NCBI GenBank assembly: GCA_017302355.1
Contig: JAFLDQ010000069.1
Span: 1 to 16,479 of the forward strand
Length of the DNA stretch: 16,479 nucleotides
Reading direction: 5' to 3'
Source: Dechloromonas sp.
GTDB lineage: Bacteria; Pseudomonadota; Gammaproteobacteria; Burkholderiales; Rhodocyclaceae
Made by a program: the position numbers and the translations under genes. This document shows positions 1-7,742 of this stretch, in pieces (position 1 is the stretch's first letter; every line of letters starts with the position of its first letter). The notes under the pieces are model-generated. The model did no database searches, was not told the DNA's origin, and was given only the letters and a program-made list of their open reading frames with translations.

Positions 1-36
1 AGCCGGAACCCGGCGTACAAGCTCTTCCTCGGCTAG
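1..36 (+). CDS. 3' end of an unidentified upstream gene (partial)
   Basis: Reading from base 1, an open frame encodes SRNPAYKLFLG and stops at TAG (34-36), six bases before the methyltransferase start. The codons match the GC-rich third-position bias of the region, so this is probably the C-terminus of a gene that begins outside the window and may be co-transcribed with the methyltransferase gene. Eleven residues are too few to name a family, and the frame could be chance. Confidence 0.35.
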   Translation, partial: SRNPAYKLFLG

Positions 37-42
37 CGCGGG

Positions 43-2913
43 ATGACCCCCGAAGCCTTCATCGCCCTCTGGCGGAACAATCCGCTCAGCGAGCGCGCCG
101 GCGCCCAGGCCCATTTCGACGACCTCTGCGACCTGCTCGGCGTCGCCAAACCGCGCGACCCCGACAACTACTGTTTCGAGCGCGGCGCCAAAAAGGCCGG
201 CGGCGGCGATGGCTGGGCCGATGTCTGGAAGCGCGGCCACTTCGGCTGGGAAAACAAGAAGCCCGGCCGCGACCTCGCCGCCGCGCTGAAACAGCTCACC
301 GACTACGCGCTGCAGCTCGACAACCCGCCGCTCCTCGTCGTCTGCGACCGCGAGCGCATCGTCATCCACACCGCCTTCACCGGCTACCCGGACGAGCCGC
401 GCGAAATCCGCATCGCGCAACTGATCGAGCCGGAAACCCGGCAGATCCTCAACTGGGTATTCACCGACCCGGAAAAGCTGCGCCCGGAGAAGTCGACCGC
501 GGCGATCACCGCCCAGGCCGCCGGCCAGTTCGCCCAGATCGCCGCCGCCATGCGCGGGCGCGGCGCCAGCGGCGACGGAGTGGCCCACTTCCTCGTCCAG
601 TGCCTGTTCTGCATGTTCGCCGAAGACGAACAACTGCTGCCGCCCGGCATCTTCACCGACCTGCTCAGGAACGCCGGCAGCGACGCCGCCAAGGCCGCCC
701 GCCGCATCGAAAAACTGTTCACCGCCATGCAGAACAAAGGCGGCGACTACGGCGACCACGACATCGCCTGGTTCAACGGCGGCCTCTTCAAATCCATCGA
801 CATTCCGCCGTTGACCGCGAGCGACCTGCATGCGCTGCACCGCGCCGCCAGCGACATGGACTGGCGCGCCATCGACCCCACCATCTTCGGCGCCCTCTTC
901 GAGCGCGGCCTCGACCCCGCCGCCCGCGCCCCGCTCGGCGCCCACTACACCGACACCGGCACCATCGAGAAACTCATCGGCCCGCTGGTCAGCGAACCGC
1001 TCGCCGCCGAGTGGGAAAAGGCGCGAGCCGAGATCGTCGCCCGGCCGAAAAAGGCCAGGGCCGCCTGGCAGACCTTCCTGCTCCGCCTCAATCATTTCCG
1101 CGTCCTCGACCCCGCCTGCGGCAGTGGCAACTTCCTCTACCTCGCCCTCAAGGCCCTGCGCGACATCGAGAAACGCGCCCACGTCGACGCCCTCGAAATC
1201 GGCCTGCAAGCGCCGCTCGGCATGGAAACCGGCCCGCACAACATCCTCGGGCTGGAGATCAACGAATTCGCCGCCGAACTCGCCCGCGTCACCGTCTGGA
1301 TCGGCGACATCCAGTGGTGCCGCCGCAACGGCTACCCGCACGCCAGCAACCCCATCCTCAAGCCGCTCGACGGCATCGAACACCGCGACGCGCTGCTCAC
1401 CTTCTCCCCTCGCCCGCCGGGAGAGGGGCCGGGGGTGAGGGCCGGCGAAGCCGGCTGGCCGGCCGCCGACGTCATCGTCGGCAACCCGCCTTTCCTCGGC
1501 GGCGGCGTCATGCGCGGCGAACTCGGCGATGAATACGTCGAGACCCTGCGCCAGACCTACGCCGGCCGCGTTCCCGGCGGCGCCGACCTCGTCACCTACT
1601 GGTTCGAGAAGGCGCGCGCCCAGATCGCGGCGGGAAAGCTGCAAGGCGCCGGGCTCGTCGCCACCAACTCGATCCGCGGCGGCGCCAACCGCAGGGTGCT
1701 CGAACGCATCGTCGACACGACGCGCATCTTCGAGGCGTGGAGCGACGAGGAGTGGATCAACGAAGGCGCCGCCGTGCGCGTTTCGCTGCTTGGATTTGGG
1801 CCGATTTTTCCGGTTGACCGCAGCAGCCGGCTGGATGGGCTTGAAGTGGCGTCGATTCATGCCGATCTCACGACAGGCGAAGGCATCGATCTCACCCAGG
1901 GCAGGCGGCTCGCCGAGAATGCCGCGGTCTGTTTCGAAGGCATCAAGAAATATGGCCCGTTCGACATCCCCGGCGATATCGCCCGGATGTGGCTGGCATC
2001 GAGCGGCAACCCGAACGGTCGCTCCAACGCCGACGTTCTTCATCCGTGGATCAACGCCGCCGATGTTGTCCGCAACGGCACGGATACCTGGGTTATCGAT
2101 TTCACAGGCCTGTCCGTAGAAGACGCCGCCCTTTACGAAGCGCCATTCCAGTTCGCGCTCGAAAACGTTCAGCCGGCTCGCGCCCGGGACCGGAACGCAA
2201 GAACCCGCGAGCAATGGTGGCTTTACGAACGCCCGCGCCTTGAAATGCGCAAAGCCCTTGCTCGGCTGCCACGTTTCATCGTGACCCCGGTCGTCGCCAA
2301 GCACCGCATCTTTGCCTGGCGTTCGACGCCCACATTGGCCATGAACCTGCTCGACGTCATCGCCCGTTCCGACGACGCCACCTTCGGCATCCTGCACTCC
2401 CGCTTCCACGAACTCTGGTCGCTCCGTCTCTGCACCTGGCTCGGCGTCGGCAACGATCCGCGCTACACCCCGACCACCACCTTCGAAACCTTCCCCTTCC
2501 CGCCCGGCCTGACGCCGCGCGACACCGCCCCCAGGGCCGGCCACGCCGCGTCGGCGTGCATGGCCAACGAAATCGTCGCCGCCAACATCGCGGCCGCCGC
2601 CCGCCGCCTGAACGAGTTGCGCGAAGCCTGGCTCAACCCGCCGGAATGGGTCGATTGGGTCATCACCCCGGAAGAGGAAAAAGCCGGCTTCCCGCAACGC
2701 CCGGTGGCCAGGCCCGGCCACGAGGCCGACCTGAAAAAACGCACCCTGACCAACCTCTACAACGCCCGCCCCGCCTGGCTGGCACTCGCCCACAAACAGA
2801 TCGACGCCGCCGTCGCCGCCGCCTACGGCTGGACCGACTACACGCCGGAGATGCCCGACGGCGAAATCCTCCGCCGCCTGCTGGCGCTGAATCTGGAACG
2901 TGCGGCAGGATGA
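43..2913 (+). CDS. MmeI-like Type IIL restriction-modification enzyme (fused nuclease, adenine methyltransferase and specificity domain)
   Basis: This 956-residue protein is predicted to recognise a specific DNA sequence, methylate adenine in it with S-adenosylmethionine, and cut unmodified DNA. An N-terminal PD-(D/E)xK motif is visible as D60, nine residues, then E70-N-K72, the same D-X9-ExK spacing known for MmeI. A helical spacer follows. The SAM-binding motif I is DPACGSGNF (356-364) and the catalytic motif IV is NPPF (481-484), typical of gamma-class N6-adenine methyltransferases. The region after about residue 580 should be the target-recognition domain, and the last 130 or so residues a helical C-terminal domain. 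The length agrees with MmeI relatives (roughly 900-1000 residues). The start is chosen because the N-terminus looks like the usual family start, although the ribosome site (gcgcggg) is weak. Oddities: an in-frame palindromic repeat encodes residues 454-467, and base composition drops in the presumed specificity domain. No separate restriction or specificity subunit lies next to it, consistent with a single-chain enzyme. Target sequence unknown. Confidence 0.9.
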   Translation: MTPEAFIALWRNNPLSERAGAQAHFDDLCDLLGVAKPRDPDNYCFERGAKKAGGGDGWADVWKRGHFGWENKKPGRDLAAALKQLTDYALQLDNPPLLVVCDRERIVIHTAFTGYPDEPREIRIAQLIEPETRQILNWVFTDPEKLRPEKSTAAITAQAAGQFAQIAAAMRGRGASGDGVAHFLVQCLFCMFAEDEQLLPPGIFTDLLRNAGSDAAKAARRIEKLFTAMQNKGGDYGDHDIAWFNGGLFKSIDIPPLTASDLHALHRAASDMDWRAIDPTIFGALFERGLDPAARAPLGAHYTDTGTIEKLIGPLVSEPLAAEWEKARAEIVARPKKARAAWQTFLLRLNHFRVLDPACGSGNFLYLALKALRDIEKRAHVDALEIGLQAPLGMETGPHNILGLEINEFAAELARVTVWIGDIQWCRRNGYPHASNPILKPLDGIEHRDALLTFSPRPPGEGPGVRAGEAGWPAADVIVGNPPFLGGGVMRGELGDEYVETLRQTYAGRVPGGADLVTYWFEKARAQIAAGKLQGAGLVATNSIRGGANRRVLERIVDTTRIFEAWSDEEWINEGAAVRVSLLGFGPIFPVDRSSRLDGLEVASIHADLTTGEGIDLTQGRRLAENAAVCFEGIKKYGPFDIPGDIARMWLASSGNPNGRSNADVLHPWINAADVVRNGTDTWVIDFTGLSVEDAALYEAPFQFALENVQPARARDRNARTREQWWLYERPRLEMRKALARLPRFIVTPVVAKHRIFAWRSTPTLAMNLLDVIARSDDATFGILHSRFHELWSLRLCTWLGVGNDPRYTPTTTFETFPFPPGLTPRDTAPRAGHAASACMANEIVAANIAAAARRLNELREAWLNPPEWVDWVITPEEEKAGFPQRPVARPGHEADLKKRTLTNLYNARPAWLALAHKQIDAAVAAAYGWTDYTPEMPDGEILRRLLALNLERAAG
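1402..1443 (+). repeat. Palindromic GC-rich repeat inserted in frame in the methyltransferase gene
   Basis: Bases 1406-1415 and 1419-1428 form a hairpin with nine of ten pairs around a three-base loop, followed by the G-rich tail ggccgggggtgagg. This matches the general look of dispersed palindromic repeats (pyrimidine arm, hairpin, gaggggccgggggtgagg) scattered in many proteobacterial genomes, which I recognise from memory. Here it is translated, without frame disruption, as F454-S-P-R-P-P-G-E-G-P-G-V-R-A467, a proline/glycine-rich linker between methyltransferase motifs I and IV. Confidence 0.7.
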
Positions 2914-2918
2914 GCGGC

Positions 2919-2936
2919 TATCAAAACACTTTGATA
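2919..2936. promoter_or_regulatory. Inverted repeat over the -35 element of the toxin-antitoxin promoter (candidate operator 1)
   Basis: Perfect 7-base arms tatcaaa (2919-2925) and tttgata (2930-2936) flank the spacer acac. The right arm contains the -35 hexamer ttgata (2931-2936). XRE-type antitoxins commonly bind such palindromes to repress their own operon, so this is a likely operator. Binding itself is inferred. Confidence 0.7.
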
Positions 2937-2959
2937 TTTTATCCGGGTAGTCGGATAAT
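2931..2959 (+). promoter_or_regulatory. Sigma-70 promoter of the toxin-antitoxin operon
   Basis: ttgata (2931-2936) and gataat (2954-2959) match five of six bases each of the TTGACA and TATAAT consensus and are separated by exactly 17 bases. Transcription would be expected to start six to eight bases past the -10 element, around 2965-2967, which is on or next to the toxin ATG at 2966. The transcript is therefore predicted to be leaderless or almost so. Confidence 0.75.
2939..2958. promoter_or_regulatory. Inverted repeat over the -10 element of the toxin-antitoxin promoter (candidate operator 2)
   Basis: Perfect 7-base arms ttatccg (2939-2945) and cggataa (2952-2958) are separated by ggtagt. 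The right arm overlaps the -10 hexamer. The arm sequence differs from that of the neighbouring repeat, so the two palindromes may bind different proteins or different conformations of the toxin-antitoxin complex. Confidence 0.65.
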
Positions 2960-2965
2960 CAGCCC

Positions 2966-3280
2966 ATGAAACCCCTTCGCTTCGTTGGTTCCAGCCTTGA
3001 CGACATGAGGGATTTTCCCGCCGAGGCACGGCGGGCTGCGGGTTTCGAGCTGCATGCGGTGCAGCGCGGCCTGATGCCCTCGGATTTCAAGCCCATGCTC
3101 CATGTCGGGCCGGGGGCGTACGAGCTTCGCCTGCATGTACAAGGTGAATGGCGGGTAATTTATGTCGCCAAGTTCGCGGATGGCATCTACGTCTTGCATG
3201 CTTTCCGGAAAAAGACGCAGAAAACCCGCGTCGAAGACATTGAACTGGCGGCGCGCCGGTATCGACAGATTGGAGGTTGA
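2966..3280 (+). CDS. higB: RelE/HigB-family toxin (phage Gp49-like, DUF891)
   Basis: A 104-residue basic protein that resembles the Gp49/HigB branch of the RelE superfamily, whose members cleave mRNA, usually at the ribosome, when freed from their antitoxin. The family pattern is clear: a central ELRLHVQGEWRVIYVAKFAD strand region (about residues 51-70), then YVLHAFRKKTQKT (73-85) with its characteristic basic cluster, and a C-terminal helix ending ARRYRQIGG. The toxin precedes the antitoxin, as in higBA loci. The ATG has no Shine-Dalgarno sequence; the predicted transcription start falls on or beside it, so translation is probably leaderless. The antitoxin gene follows after three bases, and its ribosome-binding site lies within the last toxin codons. 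The symbol reflects family resemblance, not proven function. Confidence 0.88.
   Translation: MKPLRFVGSSLDDMRDFPAEARRAAGFELHAVQRGLMPSDFKPMLHVGPGAYELRLHVQGEWRVIYVAKFADGIYVLHAFRKKTQKTRVEDIELAARRYRQIGG
3272..3276 (+). promoter_or_regulatory. Strong Shine-Dalgarno sequence of the antitoxin gene
   Basis: ggagg lies seven bases before the antitoxin ATG at 3284, inside the last two glycine codons of the toxin gene. It contrasts with the toxin start, which has no such site, and would favour antitoxin synthesis from the shared mRNA. Confidence 0.8.
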
Positions 3281-3283
3281 AGG

Positions 3284-3562
3284 ATGGAAACAATCAACGA
3301 ATCTTCCGGCAACGTGTTTGCTGACCTGGGTTTTTCGCCCGAGGAGTCGGTGTTGCTGGCGATGCGCGCCGAGTTGATGGCGCGCTTGCGCGAGACCATC
3401 GCCGAGCGCGGCTGGACGCAAACGGAAGCAGCCAGCCGGCTCGGCATCGGGCAATCCCGCGTTTCCGACCTGGTGCGCGGCAAGTGGGAGAAGTTCAGCC
3501 TTGACATGCTGGTAACGCTGGCCACCCGCGCCGGTCGCAAGGTGGCCGTCGCCATTTTGTGA
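3284..3562 (+). CDS. higA: XRE-family antitoxin / autorepressor partner of the HigB-like toxin
   Basis: A 92-residue protein with a helix-turn-helix in residues 42-77: GWTQTEAASRLGIGQSRVSD gives the two DNA-reading helices, followed by the stabilising stretch FSLDMLVTLATRAGRKV. This architecture (short N-terminal extension, then one HTH near the C-terminus) is that of XRE antitoxins paired with Gp49-like toxins. It should bind and neutralise the toxin and repress the operon through the palindromes at 2919-2958. It lies three bases downstream of the toxin gene with a strong ggagg site. The pair is less GC-rich than the sulfur genes that follow, which fits an acquired module. The cognate function is inferred from gene order and family. 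Confidence 0.88.
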   Translation: METINESSGNVFADLGFSPEESVLLAMRAELMARLRETIAERGWTQTEAASRLGIGQSRVSDLVRGKWEKFSLDMLVTLATRAGRKVAVAIL

Positions 3563-3633
3563 TCCGTTGAGGAAGGCGGTGATCTGTCCCAACTGCAAAT
3601 GCGGCCATAGCACACAAGTGCAGCGCACAAAAG

Positions 3634-3674
3634 ATCGAATAAACAAATTCGATTTCCGTCTATGGAGTTATAAG
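3634..3674 (+). promoter_or_regulatory. Candidate cysP promoter region with perfect inverted repeat
   Basis: Arms atcgaat (3634-3640) and attcgat (3647-3653) form a perfect 7-base inverted repeat with a six-base spacer, followed by a possible -10 element tataag (3669-3674). No good -35 hexamer is visible, as expected for an activator-dependent promoter. The motif words gaataaaca and aattcgat recur upstream of the second binding-protein gene (7636-7671). A LysR-type sulfur regulator such as CysB is the natural candidate; that is inference. Confidence 0.5.
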
Positions 3675-3714
3675 GGCTTGGGCTAAATTCGCTCCTTTTG
3701 CCGAGAGAGCCGCC

Positions 3715-4713
3715 ATGAAATTTCTCCCCAGAACGATTGTCGCCGTCCTGTTCGGGCTGCTGGCGGGCGTCGCCAGCGCCGAGGCCACGCTGCTCAACGC
3801 CTCCTACGACGTCGCCCGCGACGTGTACAAGGACTTCAACCCGCTGTTCCAGAAGCACTGGAAACAGAAGACGGGCGAGGCCATCGAGATCAAGCAGTCG
3901 CACGGCGGCTCGACCAAGCAGGTGCGCGCGGTCGCCGACGGTCTGGAAGCCGACGTGGTGACGATGAACCAGGCCAACGACATCGAGTTTCTCGCCGACA
4001 AGGGCCTGGTCGCCAGGGACTGGGCGAAGAAATTCCCCAACAACGCCTCGCCCTACACTTCGGCGATGGTCTTCATCGTGCGCAAGGGCAACCCGAAGGG
4101 GATCAAGGACTGGTCGGACCTGATCGCAGCGGGCACCCAGGTCATTCTTCCGCACCCGAAGAACACCGGCAACGGCCGCAACACCTACCTGTCGGCCTGG
4201 GCCTGGGCGCTCCGGCAGCCGGGCGGCAACGACCAGAAGGCGCAGGAGTTCCTCGGCAAGCTCTTGAAGAATGCACCGCTGTTCGCCGCCGGCGGCCGCG
4301 ACGCGACGACGACCTTCATGCAGCGCAAGATGGGCGACGTGCTGGTCACCTTCGAATCCGAGGCAGAGTTGATCGCCAAGGAATTCGGCAAGGGCGAGTT
4401 CGAGGTCGTCTACCCGAGCCTGACGATGCAGACGGAATTCCCGGTGGCGCTGGTCGAGAAGGTGGTCGACAAGAAGGGCACGCGCACCCAGGCGAGCGCC
4501 TATCTGGAATACCTGTGGTCGAAGGAAGGCCAGGAGAACGCCGCCCAGAACTATCTGCGCCCGCGCGATGCCGAGCTGCTGAAGAAGTACGCGTCGTCCT
4601 TCCCGCCGGTGAAGACCTTCACCGTCGATGAAGTGTTCGGCGGCGCCAACAAGGCTTTTGCGACGCACTTCAAGGACGGCGGCACTTTCGACCAGATCTA
4701 CCAAAGCAAGTAA
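3715..4713 (+). CDS. cysP: Periplasmic sulfate/thiosulfate-binding protein, CysP type
   Basis: A 332-residue periplasmic solute-binding protein that delivers sulfate and/or thiosulfate to the CysUWA importer. It has a clear Sec signal peptide with cleavage expected after ASA (residue 22). Family motifs follow: [18 protein letters not shown] near the mature N-terminus, QSHGGS, and NPKG. The anion-binding loop reads [11 protein letters not shown] (148-158) and the second ligand segment reads F213-E-S-E, in place of the [11 protein letters not shown] and WENE seen in the downstream Sbp-type protein. Both changes resemble E. coli CysP (TSGNAR and FESE), as I recall that sequence, so a CysP-type assignment is preferred over Sbp. 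A weak gagag site precedes the ATG. The gene abuts cysU with no gap (TAA followed at once by ATG), so both are translated from one mRNA. Ligand preference is inferred. Confidence 0.87.
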   Translation: MKFLPRTIVAVLFGLLAGVASAEATLLNASYDVARDVYKDFNPLFQKHWKQKTGEAIEIKQSHGGSTKQVRAVADGLEADVVTMNQANDIEFLADKGLVARDWAKKFPNNASPYTSAMVFIVRKGNPKGIKDWSDLIAAGTQVILPHPKNTGNGRNTYLSAWAWALRQPGGNDQKAQEFLGKLLKNAPLFAAGGRDATTTFMQRKMGDVLVTFESEAELIAKEFGKGEFEVVYPSLTMQTEFPVALVEKVVDKKGTRTQASAYLEYLWSKEGQENAAQNYLRPRDAELLKKYASSFPPVKTFTVDEVFGGANKAFATHFKDGGTFDQIYQSK

Positions 4714-5589
4714 ATGGCGGCAAAAACCCACCGCGTGCTGCCCGGCTTCGGCCTGGCGCTGGGCTACACGCTGGTCTATCTCTCGCTGCTGATCCTGCTG
4801 CCGCTCGGCGGCATGATCCTCAAGGCGTCGGAACTCGGTTTCGCGCAGATTCTCGACATCGCCCTCGGCGAGCGTTCGCTGGCGGCTTTTCGCGTGACCT
4901 TCGGCGCCTCCATCCTGGCTGCCGCGGTCAACGCCTTTTTCGGCCTGATTGTCGCCTGGGTCCTGGTGCGCTACCCCTTCCCCGGCAAGCGCTTCGTCGA
5001 TGCCCTGGTCGACCTGCCCTTCGCGCTGCCGACGGCGGTGGCCGGCATCACGCTGGCCACGCTCTACGCCGGCAACGGCTGGCTGGGGCGCTGGATCGAG
5101 CCGCTGGGGATCAAGGTCGCCTACACGCCGCTCGGCATCGTCGTCGCGCTGACTTTCATTACCCTGCCCTTCGTCGTGCGCACGCTGCAACCGGTGATCG
5201 AGGACATCGAGACCGAGGTCGAGGAGGCCGCCGCCTCGCTCGGCGCCTCGCGCTGGCAGACCTTCGCCAAGGTCATCTTCCCGGCCATCTTCCCGGCGCT
5301 GCTGACCGGTTTCGCGCTGGCCTTCGCCCGCGCCGTCGGCGAATACGGCTCGGTGATCTTCATCGCCGGCAACCTGCCGCTGATCTCGGAGATCACCCCG
5401 CTGCTGATCATTTCCAAGCTCGAACAGTACGACGTGCTCGGCGCCACGGCGCTGGCCGTGGTCATGCTAGCCCTCTCCTTCATCCTGCTGCTGGCGGTCA
5501 ACCTGCTGCAATGGTGGACGGCCAACCGCCACAGGAACGACGAACCGCTCGAAGTCGCGGCGGCCGCGGCCACGGGCAGCGCGGCGTGA
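4714..5589 (+). CDS. cysU: Sulfate/thiosulfate ABC transporter permease CysU (CysT)
   Basis: A 291-residue inner-membrane permease, one half of the transmembrane channel for sulfate/thiosulfate. About six hydrophobic helices are visible, beginning with [20 protein letters not shown] (about residues 12-31). The cytoplasmic coupling loop that contacts the ATPase is E170-E-A-A-A-S-L-G-A-S, the conserved EAA motif, near the usual place in this family. [10 protein letters not shown] and [12 protein letters not shown] are also typical CysT segments. Its ATG immediately follows the cysP stop codon, and its stop overlaps the cysW GTG by four bases, indicating translational coupling of a CysU-CysW pair. 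The C-terminal tail after residue 275 is alanine-rich and probably unstructured. Confidence 0.93.
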   Translation: MAAKTHRVLPGFGLALGYTLVYLSLLILLPLGGMILKASELGFAQILDIALGERSLAAFRVTFGASILAAAVNAFFGLIVAWVLVRYPFPGKRFVDALVDLPFALPTAVAGITLATLYAGNGWLGRWIEPLGIKVAYTPLGIVVALTFITLPFVVRTLQPVIEDIETEVEEAAASLGASRWQTFAKVIFPAIFPALLTGFALAFARAVGEYGSVIFIAGNLPLISEITPLLIISKLEQYDVLGATALAVVMLALSFILLLAVNLLQWWTANRHRNDEPLEVAAAAATGSAA

Positions 5590-6479
5590 AGTCGAATCGC
5601 GCCACCCAGGAGCCGGCCTGGGTTCGTTACGCCCTGCTGACAGTCGGCCTCGGCTTCCTGTTCCTCTTCCTCGGGCTGCCGCTCGTCGCCGTCTTTGTCG
5701 AGGCGCTGGCGCAGGGCATTCCGGTCTATGTCGAAGCGCTGAAGGAGCCGGAAACCCGTTCCGCCATCGGGTTGACCGTCGGTATCGCGCTCGCCGTCCT
5801 GCCCTTCAACGTTGCTTTCGGCGTCGCGGCGGCGTGGGCGATCGCCAAGTTCGACTTCAGGGGCAAGAGCCTGCTGATCACGCTGATCGACCTGCCTTTC
5901 GCGGTCAGTCCGGTGGTCGCGGGCCTCGTCTTCATTCTGCTGTTCGGGGCGCAGGGCACCTTCGGGCCGTGGCTGGCCGAGCACGACATCAAAATCATCT
6001 TCGCGGTGCCGGGCATGATCCTGGCGACGCTGTTCATCACCTTCCCCTTCATCGCCCGCGAACTGATCCCGCTGATGCAGGCGCAGGGCAAGGACGAGGA
6101 AGAGGCGGCGGTGTCGCTCGGCGCTTCGGGCTGGCAGATGTTCCGCCGCGTCACGCTGCCCAACATCAAGTGGGGCCTGCTGTACGGGGTCATTCTCGCC
6201 AACGCGCGGGCGATGGGCGAGTTCGGCGCCGTGTCGGTTGTCTCCGGGCACATCCGCGGCGAAACCAACACCCTGCCGCTGCACGTCGAGATCCTCTACA
6301 ACGAATACAACGCCATCGGCGCCTTCGCCGCCGCTTCCATTCTCGCCCTGCTCGCCCTCGTCACGCTGGTCGCCAAGACCGTCGTCGAATGGCGGATGCG
6401 CCGGGAGACAGAGATGCTTTCCGCTGTGCTGGCCCCCGAGGGCGGCGGGGAAGGGAGAAGGGGGAAGGGAGAAGGGTAG
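5586..6479 (+). CDS. cysW: Sulfate/thiosulfate ABC transporter permease CysW
   Basis: A 297-residue membrane protein, the second permease of the importer. The start is taken as GTG at 5586, overlapping the cysU stop as GTGA; an ATG at 5511 would extend it through 25 arginine-rich residues that look like shadow translation. Hydrophobic helices begin at [20 protein letters not shown]. The EAA coupling loop is visible at E173-A-A-V-S-L-G-A-S, and [15 protein letters not shown] and [15 protein letters not shown] are typical of CysW. The final dozen residues ([14 protein letters not shown]) are encoded by a 14-base purine tandem repeat, so the natural C-terminus was probably altered or extended when that repeat appeared. 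The gene is separated from cysA by a pyrimidine-rich spacer. Confidence 0.92.
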   Translation: MKSNRATQEPAWVRYALLTVGLGFLFLFLGLPLVAVFVEALAQGIPVYVEALKEPETRSAIGLTVGIALAVLPFNVAFGVAAAWAIAKFDFRGKSLLITLIDLPFAVSPVVAGLVFILLFGAQGTFGPWLAEHDIKIIFAVPGMILATLFITFPFIARELIPLMQAQGKDEEEAAVSLGASGWQMFRRVTLPNIKWGLLYGVILANARAMGEFGAVSVVSGHIRGETNTLPLHVEILYNEYNAIGAFAAASILALLALVTLVAKTVVEWRMRRETEMLSAVLAPEGGGEGRRGKGEG

Positions 6480-6540
6480 AACCCGCCGCTCCCCGTCTCC
6501 GCTCCTCACCCCCTTCGCCCTTCACTCTTCCCCTCTTCTC
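6447..6540 (+). repeat. Purine tandem repeat plus complementary pyrimidine tract between cysW and cysA
   Basis: ggggaagggagaag occurs twice in perfect tandem (6447-6460, 6461-6474), overlapping the cysW stop codon. A pyrimidine-rich spacer follows. Bases 6455-6476 can pair with 6518-6540 at about 20 of 22 positions with one bulge, and 6450-6464 with 6509-6523 at 14 of 15. The purine strand also has five runs of three or more G separated by two or four bases, a canonical G-quadruplex pattern. The pyrimidine arm ends three bases before the cysA ATG. Confidence 0.8.
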
Positions 6541-6543
6541 ATC

Positions 6544-7611
<1,068 letters not shown>

Positions 7612-7635
7612 GGTCGCGCTCGTTCGCTGGTTGTG

Positions 7636-7671
7636 TAATTCGATCGGCTTATAATTTAGTGAATAAACATT
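7636..7671 (+). promoter_or_regulatory. Candidate sbp promoter with motif words shared with the cysP promoter
   Basis: A perfect -10 hexamer tataat is present at 7649-7654, without a convincing -35 element 17 bases upstream (ctggtt). aattcgat (7636-7643) and gaataaaca (7660-7668, with the small inverted repeat gaat-aaac-attc) flank it. The same two words make up the inverted repeat before cysP. A shared sulfur-starvation regulator (CysB-like) is inferred. The 131-base interval 7612-7742 contains no gene. Confidence 0.5.
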
Positions 7672-7742
7672 CTTTGGAAGAATAATAAACGCACCTAGAC
7701 TCCCGCCATTACGAAACCCGATTCACCAGACCGGAGTCTTTC

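Noticed and set aside
3563..3633. Possible terminator or small gene between the antitoxin and cysP
   Set aside because: No stable hairpin with a T-run and no credible reading frame were seen.
3187..5190. Minus-strand open frame of 667 codons opposite cysP and cysU
   Set aside because: The antisense composition (Arg, Gly, Asp, His runs) and full overlap with well-supported transport genes mark it as a shadow.
5511..5585. N-terminal extension of CysW from ATG 5511
   Set aside because: It adds an arginine-rich stretch absent from CysW proteins as I know them; the GTG at 5586 overlapping the cysU stop fits better.
6447..6474. CRISPR-like repeats at the cysW-cysA junction
   Set aside because: The two repeat copies are directly adjacent with no spacers, and the sequence is simple purine; it is a tandem repeat, not a CRISPR array.
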